Of a stretch of DNA of 8,715 nt, positions 1-5,678 are shown one piece after another. The position numbers and the translations under genes were made by a program. The DNA comes from Spirochaeta sp. (GTDB lineage Bacteria > Spirochaetota > Spirochaetia > Sphaerochaetales > Sphaerochaetaceae). The first letter of the stretch is position 1. Each line of letters opens with the position of its first letter. Under the pieces are notes generated by a model. It made no database searches, was not told where the DNA came from, and saw only the letters and a list, made by a program, of their open reading frames with translations. The stretch covers positions 1-8,715 of the forward strand of contig JAIMZO010000050.1 of NCBI GenBank assembly GCA_020054965.1, given 5' to 3'.

Positions 1-1113
1 CGGCCACTCATCTCCTATCTGCTCCAAGGAAAGACTGACGAGCAGAAGATGACCTACCGTGATGCGGACTTCTATGAAAAACATAGCGTCCGTCTCCTTT
101 TAGGAAGAAAAGTGGAGAAGATTGAAGCAGAGACCCAACTACTCACCTTGGACGATGGGGTGGTCATGCAGTATGACAAGCTGCTGATCGCAACCGGTTC
201 TCTTCCCTTCATTCCTGCTATGAAAAATCTTGAAGAGGTAGCGAAAAAACACACCTTCCTCTCCTTGTCTGATGCAAAGGAGCTTGAATCAGAGCTGCTT
301 CCCACGAGCCGGGTGCTTGTCATCGGTGCCGGCTTGATCGGGCTGAAGTGTGCAGAAGGGATCCTTGAGCGCGTGCAATCAGTAACGGTGGTCGATTTGG
401 CAGGGAGGATACTCTCCAGCATCCTAGACGAGGAAGGATCGCTTCGGGTGCAAAGACATCTGGAACAGGCAGGAATTCGTTTCCATCTTGAAGACAGCGT
501 ACGTGAGTTCTGCGGCCAGGAGGCACTCCTGAGTAGTGGCAAGGTTGTAGGATTCGATATCCTGGTCATGGCAGTGGGGGTCAAGCAAAACATACAGTTG
601 GCAAAAGATGCAGGGCTTGCGGTAAACAAGGGCATTCTCATTGACCAGGCATGCCGAACCAGTGATGCACATATTTGGGCCGGGGGGGACTGCAGTGAAG
701 GATGGGAACTCCTGAGTGGAGAGAGACGGAATCTTGCACTCTTGCCGAATGCATACATGCAGGGCGAGAGTGCCGGATACTCCATGGCCGGAAATGAGCA
801 TCGCTTTGAAAATGCCATCGCCATGAATGCAATTGGGTTCTTCGGCTTGCATATCATCACAGCCGGGATGTATGAGGGTGAGGATCTCTGCTTTACCACA
901 GAGAGTGGGTACAAGCGGCTCTTCATCAAGGACCATCACCTGGTTGGATGCATCCTGATAGGGGACCAAGTCCTGAGGGGTGGCATCTACATTGACCTGA
1001 TCAGAAGCAGGACAGACCTCAGAACACTCGATTTTGCCATGATCAGCAAGCAACCAGCCTTGATGGCTTTTGCACAGAAGGTGAGAAGCGAACAGCTAGG
1101 GAGGGCACAATGA
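1..1113 (+). CDS. FAD/NAD(P)-dependent pyridine nucleotide-disulfide oxidoreductase, 5'-truncated by window edge
   Basis: The reading frame is open from base 1, so the true start lies outside the window; the ATG at 49 is internal. The first codons give RPLISYLL, typical of the N-terminal region of NADH oxidase/rubredoxin reductase-like flavoproteins, just after the missing FAD Rossmann motif. Visible landmarks, numbered from base 1, are an ATG motif (IATGSLPF, about residues 63-70), the NAD(P)-binding Rossmann glycine motif (VLVIGAGLIGLK, 105-116), and the FAD-contacting AGGDCSE segment near 227-233. A C-terminal domain follows. Family knowledge: these enzymes pass electrons from NAD(P)H through FAD to a partner protein. 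Its stop overlaps the start of the GXGXG glutamate synthase gene by 4 nt (ATGA). I therefore infer that it is the electron-input subunit of a split glutamate synthase. An unrelated NADH oxidase role is possible but less likely in this operon. No redox-active CxxxxC pair is visible in the part present. Confidence 0.88.
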   Translation, partial: RPLISYLLQGKTDEQKMTYRDADFYEKHSVRLLLGRKVEKIEAETQLLTLDDGVVMQYDKLLIATGSLPFIPAMKNLEEVAKKHTFLSLSDAKELESELLPTSRVLVIGAGLIGLKCAEGILERVQSVTVVDLAGRILSSILDEEGSLRVQRHLEQAGIRFHLEDSVREFCGQEALLSSGKVVGFDILVMAVGVKQNIQLAKDAGLAVNKGILIDQACRTSDAHIWAGGDCSEGWELLSGERRNLALLPNAYMQGESAGYSMAGNEHRFENAIAMNAIGFFGLHIITAGMYEGEDLCFTTESGYKRLFIKDHHLVGCILIGDQVLRGGIYIDLIRSRTDLRTLDFAMISKQPALMAFAQKVRSEQLGRAQ

Positions 1114-1835
1114 CACAGATAGACGTAGGGATGATGGAGTACCGGCATCTCAATGCACAAATACGGGAGAGCAAGGCAAAGCAATTCATACTCTCCTCTG
1201 TAACCGGTCAGCGCTACATCGGCTGTGCCCAGAAGGATAAGATCATCACCATAAACGGTACCCCGGGCAATGGTCTTGGTTCCTATCTCGATGGGGCGAC
1301 GCTTATCGTGAACGGCAATACACAGGATGCAACCGGGGATACCATGAATGAGGGAACAATCATCGTGCATGGCTCCTGTGGCGATGGGACAGGGTATGCA
1401 ATGCGCGGGGGAAAGCTCTATATCCGTGACAGTGCGGGGTACCGCTGTGGCATCCATATGAAAGCGTTTGAGGAGAAACAACCACTGCTGGTCATAGGAG
1501 AGCGGGCAGGCAGCTTTCTTGGTGAGTATCAGGCAGGGGGAATCATCATTGTGTTGGGAAGGAACCAAGAAGGAAAGGCTCCAGTAGGTTATTTCTGTGG
1601 GACGGGGATGCATGGTGGCACAATCTATTTGCGCTGTGATACACTTCCTCAGGGGTTGCCACCACAGGTTGCAGTACGCGATGCCGATGAAGAAGATAAA
1701 GCACTTCTTTCCAATCTTCTGGATGAGTACTGTACCCTGTTCGAGTTTGACAGAGAACAGTTGCTTGCATCCCATTTTTTTGTACTGAGTGCAAACAGCA
1801 CCACACCCTATCGGATGATGTATACCCATGTATGA
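1110..1835 (+). CDS. Stand-alone GXGXG-domain protein, glutamate synthase large-subunit domain 3 (GltB3-like)
   Basis: This 241-residue protein consists mainly of a right-handed beta-helix domain (roughly residues 46-175) with repeating glycine-rich turns. Examples are GNGLGSYLDGATLIVNG, ATGDTMNEGTIIVHG and GTGYAMRGGKLYIRD, and the last turn is GYFCGTGMHGGTIYLR. This pattern is the glutamate synthase alpha-subunit C-terminal (GXGXG) domain, also found in FwdC-type subunits. In one-chain GOGAT this helix is structural and helps couple the glutaminase and synthase sites. Here it is a separate protein, as in the split glutamate synthases of many anaerobes and archaea. The start ATG (1110) overlaps the upstream stop (ATGA), with an AGGGAGGG ribosome-binding site at 1098-1105, so the two genes are probably translationally coupled. 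About 65 C-terminal residues are mostly charged and probably helical. The formylmethanofuran dehydrogenase alternative is disfavoured by the glutamine synthetase next door. Confidence 0.88.
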   Translation: MTQIDVGMMEYRHLNAQIRESKAKQFILSSVTGQRYIGCAQKDKIITINGTPGNGLGSYLDGATLIVNGNTQDATGDTMNEGTIIVHGSCGDGTGYAMRGGKLYIRDSAGYRCGIHMKAFEEKQPLLVIGERAGSFLGEYQAGGIIIVLGRNQEGKAPVGYFCGTGMHGGTIYLRCDTLPQGLPPQVAVRDADEEDKALLSNLLDEYCTLFEFDREQLLASHFFVLSANSTTPYRMMYTHV

Positions 1836-1840
1836 CAGAG

Positions 1841-1847
1841 GGAGGAG
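1841..1847 (+). promoter_or_regulatory. Ribosome-binding site deciding the glutamine synthetase start
   Basis: GGAGGAG lies 4 nt before the ATG at 1852 and 7 nt before the ATG at 1855. It falls downstream of the in-frame ATG at 1828, so that earlier codon, inside the end of the previous gene, is unlikely to be the start. Confidence 0.75.
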
Positions 1848-1851
1848 AAGG

Positions 1852-3135
1852 ATGATGAGTAATACCCAGCAAGAGGTGATGCAGTTCATCAAGGAACAGG
1901 ATGTTCGGTTCGCCCGACTGGTATTCTGCGATATTTTCGGACAGATCAAGAATATTTCCATCTCGGCAAGTGAGCTGGAACGGGCTTTTTCCAGTGGTAT
2001 CAGTTTTGACGCATCCTCGGTGAAAGGATTCCTTGAGGTTGAGGAGAGCGACCTGTTGCTCTTTCCCGACCCTGCCACCCTCTCCATTCTCCCTTGGCGT
2101 CCAGCCCAGGGACGTGTGGTGCGGTTCTTCTGCTCGATCAAGAAACCCGATGGAACCCTCTTCGAGGGAGACACACGCTCCCTCTTGCAGGAGACAGTAA
2201 GAAAAGCCGCTTTGCAGGGCTACTCCTTCACAGTGGGACCTGAGTGCGAGTTCTATCTCTTCAAGACCGATGAGAACGGCAAGCCAACCTACCAACCCTT
2301 GGATGAGGGCACCTACCTTGATGTTGCACCCTTGGACAAGGGGGAGAATGTACGAAGGGAGATTTGCCTGACCCTTGAGCAGATGGGCTTCTACACCGAA
2401 CGCAGTCATCATGAGTCAGGACCAGGCCAGAATGAGATTGATTTCAAGTACGGAAACCCTGTTGAGGCGGCAGACGACTTCATCACGTTCAAATCAGTGG
2501 TAAAGACCATCTCAGACCGTAGTGGATTGTTCGCTTCATTCCTCCCCAAACCATTGCAGGGAGAGAGTGGAAGCGGACTACATTTCAACCTGTCCATCAA
2601 GGCAGAGGGAGAGCAGTACAGCAAGCTTGAAACGGCAATGAGCGCTGGAATCCTGAACAGGATCCAGGAGATCTCCCTCTTTCTCAATCCACTTGCAAAC
2701 TCCTTTGAGCGCCTCGGTTCTTTCGAAGCTCCCAAGTATGTGGGATGGGGCCGGGCAAACCGCTCGCTGCTTATCCGCATTCCCTATACCAGTGGGGAAT
2801 ACCGCCGGATTGAGGTGCGTTCAGCCGACCCAGCCTGCAACCCATACCTCGCCATCACCTTGCTGCTCAGTGCAGCCTTGGAAGGAATCCGGGGGAATCT
2901 TCCCCTCGAGGAAGAGTACCAGGGATCGGCATACCAAAAGCAGACAGGGCGCCTGCTCCCCTCCTCCTTGGCCGAAGCCATGGAACTTGCAAAGAACAGC
3001 GAGTTTGTGCAATCCAACATACCTGGTCGTCTGCTCACCTGCTTTCTTGATGCAAAGGGAGCGGAGTGGAGGTCCTATGAGACGGCTGTAGACCCGTTTG
3101 AGGCGAGTCGAAAAGCGTATTTCCTCACGACGTAA
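1852..3135 (+). CDS. glnA: Glutamine synthetase, type I (GSI-alpha-like)
   Basis: This enzyme makes glutamine from glutamate, ammonia and ATP in the cytoplasm, normally as a dodecamer. From ATG 1852 it has 427 residues (426 from 1855), close to the roughly 440 usual for GSI-alpha. The N-terminal beta-grasp region (about 1-100) contains the DASS and EESD segments. The catalytic domain has the metal ligands E131/E133 in GPECEFYLF, E188 and E195 (GQNEIDFKY), H244 in GSGLHFNLS, the NRSLLIRIP segment (303-311), and E321/R323 in RRIEVRSADP. The NLYDLP adenylylation site of GSI-beta is absent, so control by GlnE is not expected. Compared with Bacillus subtilis GlnA as I remember it, position 62 is Glu instead of the feedback-related Arg, and the segment before the flap glutamate (RLGSFEAP, 287-294) is one residue shorter. 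It follows the GXGXG gene by 16 nt and precedes the ANTAR gene by 11 nt. Regulation is therefore probably by transcript antitermination and feedback rather than adenylylation. Confidence 0.95.
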   Translation: MMSNTQQEVMQFIKEQDVRFARLVFCDIFGQIKNISISASELERAFSSGISFDASSVKGFLEVEESDLLLFPDPATLSILPWRPAQGRVVRFFCSIKKPDGTLFEGDTRSLLQETVRKAALQGYSFTVGPECEFYLFKTDENGKPTYQPLDEGTYLDVAPLDKGENVRREICLTLEQMGFYTERSHHESGPGQNEIDFKYGNPVEAADDFITFKSVVKTISDRSGLFASFLPKPLQGESGSGLHFNLSIKAEGEQYSKLETAMSAGILNRIQEISLFLNPLANSFERLGSFEAPKYVGWGRANRSLLIRIPYTSGEYRRIEVRSADPACNPYLAITLLLSAALEGIRGNLPLEEEYQGSAYQKQTGRLLPSSLAEAMELAKNSEFVQSNIPGRLLTCFLDAKGAEWRSYETAVDPFEASRKAYFLTT

Positions 3136-3146
3136 GAGGGGGGTCC

Positions 3147-3719
3147 ATGCTTCGAGCGCTGGTTGTATCATCAACACAGAAAGGAAGTGACTCATTGTGT
3201 TCGCTCATGCGAGAGCACGACCGATCCATTGAGCTCCTTCACTGTCTGAGCGCAGGAGAGGCCCGGCGGCTGGTACTCGACCAGGAACTCGACTTGGTGG
3301 TCATCAATGCTCCTCTGTTGGATGAATCAGGGGAGGAACTGGCCGTCATGGTGGTACAACAGAGTCTGGCAGGATCCATCCTGGTAGTACGGAACCAGTA
3401 CTTTGAACAGTGTGAGGCACTGTTCTCGGAGCAAGGGGTGCTTGTGGTCAGCAAACCGGTGATCCGCCAGATGTTCTTCCAAGCCCTCAGCCTTGCACGA
3501 TCAATGCGTCGTCGGTTGACAGCAATGCATACAGAGAATGAGAAACTCCACAAGAAGATTGAAGAGATCAAGATCATCGACAGGGCAAAATGGGTCTTGA
3601 TCGAAAACCTTGGCATGGATGAGCAACAAGCACACCGTTACATGGAAAAGCAGGCGATGGATCTGCGCAAAAGTCGGTATGCCGTTGCTCTCTCCCTACT
3701 GAAGACCTACCAGATGTGA
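3147..3719 (+). CDS. ANTAR-domain RNA-binding antiterminator with degenerate receiver domain
   Basis: The 190-residue protein has an N-terminal CheY-like fold (about 1-112), a coiled-coil linker (about 118-145) and a C-terminal ANTAR three-helix domain (about 130-186). The ANTAR part is recognisable from [34 protein letters not shown] spacing, with conserved A147, G156, A162 and A170 positions, followed by YAVALSLL. The receiver retains the K103-P104 pair, but the phospho-acceptor position is N54 ([14 protein letters not shown]) and the acidic pair near residues 8-9 is serine. Phosphorylation at the usual aspartate is therefore not possible. ANTAR proteins bind paired hexaloop hairpins in nascent RNA and prevent termination. 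A similar glnA-linked ANTAR protein (NitR) is known in Clostridium. A GAGGGGGG ribosome-binding site (3136-3143) precedes ATG 3147. The last two codons read ATG-TGA. I infer control of this nitrogen operon or related genes; no target hairpin pair was found in the window. Confidence 0.9.
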   Translation: MLRALVVSSTQKGSDSLCSLMREHDRSIELLHCLSAGEARRLVLDQELDLVVINAPLLDESGEELAVMVVQQSLAGSILVVRNQYFEQCEALFSEQGVLVVSKPVIRQMFFQALSLARSMRRRLTAMHTENEKLHKKIEEIKIIDRAKWVLIENLGMDEQQAHRYMEKQAMDLRKSRYAVALSLLKTYQM

Positions 3720-3730
3720 AACAAGAGACA

Positions 3731-3735
3731 AGGAG
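3731..3735 (+). promoter_or_regulatory. Ribosome-binding site deciding the pyrG start
   Basis: AGGAG ends 10 nt before the ATG at 3746, a slightly long but workable spacing. It is only 1 nt before the in-frame ATG at 3737 and lies downstream of the GTG at 3716, so both of those are poor starts. The conserved CTP synthase N-terminus, [10 protein letters not shown], begins exactly at 3746. Confidence 0.65.
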
Positions 3736-3745
3736 AATGATATAT

Positions 3746-5350
3746 ATGGCCAAACACATTTTTGTGACGGGCGGGGTCGTTTCGGGCCTCGGCAAAGGCA
3801 TCACTGCTGCATCACTGGGGAGACTCTTGAAAGCAAGGGGACTGAAGATTGCAGCCCAGAAGCTCGACCCCTATATGAACGTGGACCCTGGAACAATGAG
3901 TCCATACCAGCATGGGGAGGTCTTCGTGACCGAGGATGGTTCAGAGACCGACCTCGACCTTGGTCACTACGAGAGATTCATTGATGAGGATCTGAACAAG
4001 TACAGCAACCTCACCAGCGGAAGGGTGTACTGGAACGTGCTGAGCAAGGAACGCAGCGGAGCCTACTTGGGATCCACCGTCCAGATCATTCCCCATGTAA
4101 CCACGGAGATAAAAGAGGCAATCTACGCATTGGACAGGAAGACCGAAGCCGAGGTAATCATTACCGAAATCGGGGGAACCACTGGTGATATCGAGAGCCA
4201 ACCCTTTTTGGAGGCCATCAGACAGATAGGGCACGAGGTGGGACAAGACAACTGTCTTTTCATCCATGTAACGCTGGTTCCCTACCTGAAAAGCAGCGCG
4301 GAACACAAGAGCAAGCCTACTCAGCACTCAGTGAAGGAGTTGATGGCTAGCGGGATCTTTCCCGATATCATAGTAACGCGCAGTGACGAACCGCTGGAGG
4401 AGAGCATCAAGGACAAGATCGCCCTGTTTTGCAATGTGAAGCGCGACTGTGTCATCGAGAACAAAACGGTACCGGTGCTCTACGAGGCTCCAATGATGCT
4501 GAGAGCCGAAAAACTCGATGAGATTGTCTGCAGGGAGCTGAAGCTGGAAACCAGAGAGCCAGACCTCTCTGAATGGAAGACAATGCTGAAGCGTATCGAA
4601 GGTGCAAAGAAACAGGTCCGCATCGCCTTGGTGGGAAAATATATCCAGCTGCATGACGCCTACCTCAGTGTGATGGAAGCACTCAAGCATGGTGGGTGGG
4701 AGCATGGAGCCGAGGTCCAGATAGACTGGGTGGACAGTGAGGAGGTGACCAAGGATACGGTAGATGCGCTCCTGTGTAAAGCTGATGGAATCCTCGTTCC
4801 TGGAGGCTTTGGGGACCGGGGTATTGAAGGAAAAATACTTGCAGCCCGGTATGCCAGGGAACAAAGGATCCCCTACCTTGGAATCTGCCTCGGGATGCAA
4901 ATCGCCGTCATAGAATTTGCCCGCCATGTAGTAGGGTTCCTAGATGCACACTCCTCTGAATTTGCCCCCGATTCCAAGCATCCGGTTATCGCCCTGATGC
5001 CAGACCAGCGGGGCAACATCCCCAAGGGAGGTACCATGCGCCTCGGTACCTACCCCTGCATGGTGAAACCGAATACGCTCATGAGCAAGGTATACAAGGA
5101 ATCTGAGAGTACCAGAGAGCGTCACCGGCACCGCTATGAGTTCAACAATGAGTTCAGGGAAATCCTTCAGGAAAATGGCCTTGTCATCAGTGGCACCAGT
5201 CCTGACGAAACCTTGGTGGAGGCTGTGGAGCTCTCATCCCATCCGTTCTTCATCGGAGTGCAGTACCACCCCGAGTTCAAGAGCAGGCCGAACCGTCCAC
5301 ACCCGCTTTTCAGTGGCTTCATTGCCGCATCCCTCGGACAGCAGAGTTGA
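3746..5350 (+). CDS. pyrG: CTP synthase (glutamine-hydrolysing)
   Basis: CTP synthase aminates UTP to CTP using ATP and ammonia released from glutamine, the last step of de novo pyrimidine nucleotide synthesis. The 534-residue length matches the family (535-545). The N-terminal amidoligase domain (about 1-266) contains the P-loop-like [10 protein letters not shown] (9-18), [20 protein letters not shown] (39-58), the Mg-binding D71 in [12 protein letters not shown] and E141 in [12 protein letters not shown]. The class I glutamine amidotransferase domain (about 290-534) has PGGFGDRG (352-359), the nucleophile C381 in GICLGMQ, and H508/E510 in QYHPEF. All catalytic residues are present. The start at 3746 is set by family alignment and the ribosome-binding site. 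It begins 26 nt after the ANTAR gene with no terminator between them, so co-transcription with glutamine synthesis is plausible. Its stop codon overlaps the -35 box of the next tRNA gene. Confidence 0.97.
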   Translation: MAKHIFVTGGVVSGLGKGITAASLGRLLKARGLKIAAQKLDPYMNVDPGTMSPYQHGEVFVTEDGSETDLDLGHYERFIDEDLNKYSNLTSGRVYWNVLSKERSGAYLGSTVQIIPHVTTEIKEAIYALDRKTEAEVIITEIGGTTGDIESQPFLEAIRQIGHEVGQDNCLFIHVTLVPYLKSSAEHKSKPTQHSVKELMASGIFPDIIVTRSDEPLEESIKDKIALFCNVKRDCVIENKTVPVLYEAPMMLRAEKLDEIVCRELKLETREPDLSEWKTMLKRIEGAKKQVRIALVGKYIQLHDAYLSVMEALKHGGWEHGAEVQIDWVDSEEVTKDTVDALLCKADGILVPGGFGDRGIEGKILAARYAREQRIPYLGICLGMQIAVIEFARHVVGFLDAHSSEFAPDSKHPVIALMPDQRGNIPKGGTMRLGTYPCMVKPNTLMSKVYKESESTRERHRHRYEFNNEFREILQENGLVISGTSPDETLVEAVELSSHPFFIGVQYHPEFKSRPNRPHPLFSGFIAASLGQQS

Positions 5351-5375
5351 CAGTTTGCCTTCTCTGCGATAATTT
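5347..5375 (+). promoter_or_regulatory. Sigma-70-type promoter of the tRNA-Ala gene, overlapping the pyrG stop
   Basis: A perfect TTGACA lies at 5347-5352 and contains the pyrG TGA stop (5348-5350). A TAATTT box at 5370-5375 has 17-bp spacing. The overlapping GATAAT (5368-5373) is a closer -10 match but with only a 15-bp spacer. Either would start transcription about 10-15 nt before the tRNA at 5392. This is inferred from motif match only. Confidence 0.6.
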
Positions 5376-5391
5376 TGTGTATGCGTTCAGC

Positions 5392-5464
5392 GGGGCCATA
5401 GCTCATCTGGTAGAGCAACTGGTTCGCAATCAGTAGGTGGAGGGTTCGAGTCCCTTTGGCTCCA
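5392..5464 (+). tRNA. tRNA-Ala (anticodon CGC)
   Basis: A 73-nt cloverleaf folds completely. The acceptor GGGGCCA (5392-5398) pairs with TGGCTCC (5457-5463), including the G3-U70 wobble that is the alanine identity element. The D stem is GCTC/GAGC. The anticodon stem is ACTGG/TCAGT with loop TTCGCAA (5423-5429), giving anticodon CGC at 5425-5427, which reads GCG. The variable loop is 5 nt. The T arm is GAGGG-TTCGAGT-CCCTT, and the discriminator is A5464. The 3' CCA is not encoded (GCA follows), so a CCA-adding enzyme is needed. The gene has its own apparent promoter and terminator, so it looks like a single-gene transcription unit between pyrG and the transporter operon. Confidence 0.96.
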
Positions 5465-5472
5465 GCATACAG

Positions 5473-5503
5473 ACCCGTCTCATAAGAGGCGGGTTTGTTG
5501 TAT
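5473..5503 (+). terminator. Intrinsic terminator after tRNA-Ala
   Basis: ACCCGTCTC (5473-5481) pairs over 9 bp, with one G-T wobble, with GAGGCGGGT (5486-5494) around an ATAA loop. The T-rich run TTTGTTGTAT follows. It ends the tRNA transcript and isolates the transporter operon from pyrG read-through. Confidence 0.88.
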
Positions 5504-5544
5504 CTTCCCGGAGCAAAAACCTTTTCAGTCTCACCACTTCACGA

Positions 5545-5573
5545 TTGCCTTTTTAAATGTACAATGGTAAACT
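5545..5573 (+). promoter_or_regulatory. Candidate promoter of the sugar transporter operon
   Basis: TTGCCT (5545-5550), a 17-bp spacer and TAAACT (5568-5573) each match the sigma-70 consensus at 4 of 6 positions. This would place the start near 5580 and give a leader of about 100 nt before the binding-protein gene. It is the best pair I see after the tRNA terminator, but it is only a motif match. Confidence 0.4.
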
Positions 5574-5586
5574 GCAACAACTTGCA
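5573..5586 (+). promoter_or_regulatory. Candidate LacI-family-like operator
   Basis: TGCAA-CAAC-TTGCA is a perfect inverted repeat with 5-bp arms. It fits the general LacI-family operator pattern TGNAANCGNTTNCA except for the central CG, which is AA here. It overlaps the end of the proposed -10 box and the expected start site, the right place for a repressor. LacI-type regulators commonly control CUT1 sugar importers. The regulator gene is not in the window. Confidence 0.35.
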
Positions 5587-5631
5587 ACACAGGATGGAAT
5601 GAGAGACCCAATACATCCCCTACCGTCCTGG

Positions 5632-5660
5632 AAGCAAGTATGCTTAGGAAATTCGTTTCC
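5632..5660 (+). repeat. Two adjacent small palindromes in the transporter leader
   Basis: AAGCA-AGTA-TGCTT (5632-5645) and GGAAA-TTCG-TTTCC (5647-5660) are perfect inverted repeats with 5-bp arms and 4-nt centres, separated by 1 nt. The second would form an RNA hairpin with a UUCG tetraloop just before the ribosome-binding site. They could be further operator sites, leader RNA structure, or chance. Confidence 0.35.
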
Positions 5661-5665
5661 ATAGA

Positions 5666-5671
5666 AAGGAG
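5666..5671 (+). promoter_or_regulatory. Ribosome-binding site deciding the binding-protein start
   Basis: AAGGAG lies 7 nt before ATG 5679, where a canonical signal peptide (MKKLLMTLVVLL) begins. The in-frame ATG at 5640 would put 13 charged or polar residues in front of the signal peptide, so it is unlikely to be used. Confidence 0.75.
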
Positions 5672-5678
5672 TGTTGAG

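Noticed and set aside
49..51. ATG at 49 as the start of the first oxidoreductase
   Set aside because: The frame is open to base 1 and its first 16 codons encode family-typical sequence (RPLISYLL), so the gene begins before the window.
987..2174. Long minus-strand open frame (395 codons) across the GXGXG and glutamine synthetase genes
   Set aside because: It is antisense to two confidently identified genes, its translation resembles no family I know, and it has no fitting ribosome-binding site or operon context. I treat it as a codon-bias shadow.
2578..2600. Asn246 in place of the second His of the HxHxS motif in glutamine synthetase as a defect
   Set aside because: The same His-x-Asn-x-Ser form occurs in Bacillus subtilis GlnA, so it is a normal GSI-alpha variant.
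3716..3718. GTG at 3716, overlapping the ANTAR stop, as the pyrG start
   Set aside because: It lacks a suitably placed ribosome-binding site and adds ten residues before the conserved [10 protein letters not shown] start; AGGAG at 3731-3735 serves ATG 3746.
4328..4927. Minus-strand open frame of 199 codons inside pyrG
   Set aside because: It is a shadow of the conserved CTP synthase coding sequence, with no domain signal.
5465..5678. ANTAR-type paired hexaloop hairpins in the only sizeable intergenic region
   Set aside because: The hairpins here have 4-nt loops and no A1/G4 hexaloop pair was found. The likely target leader lies outside the window.
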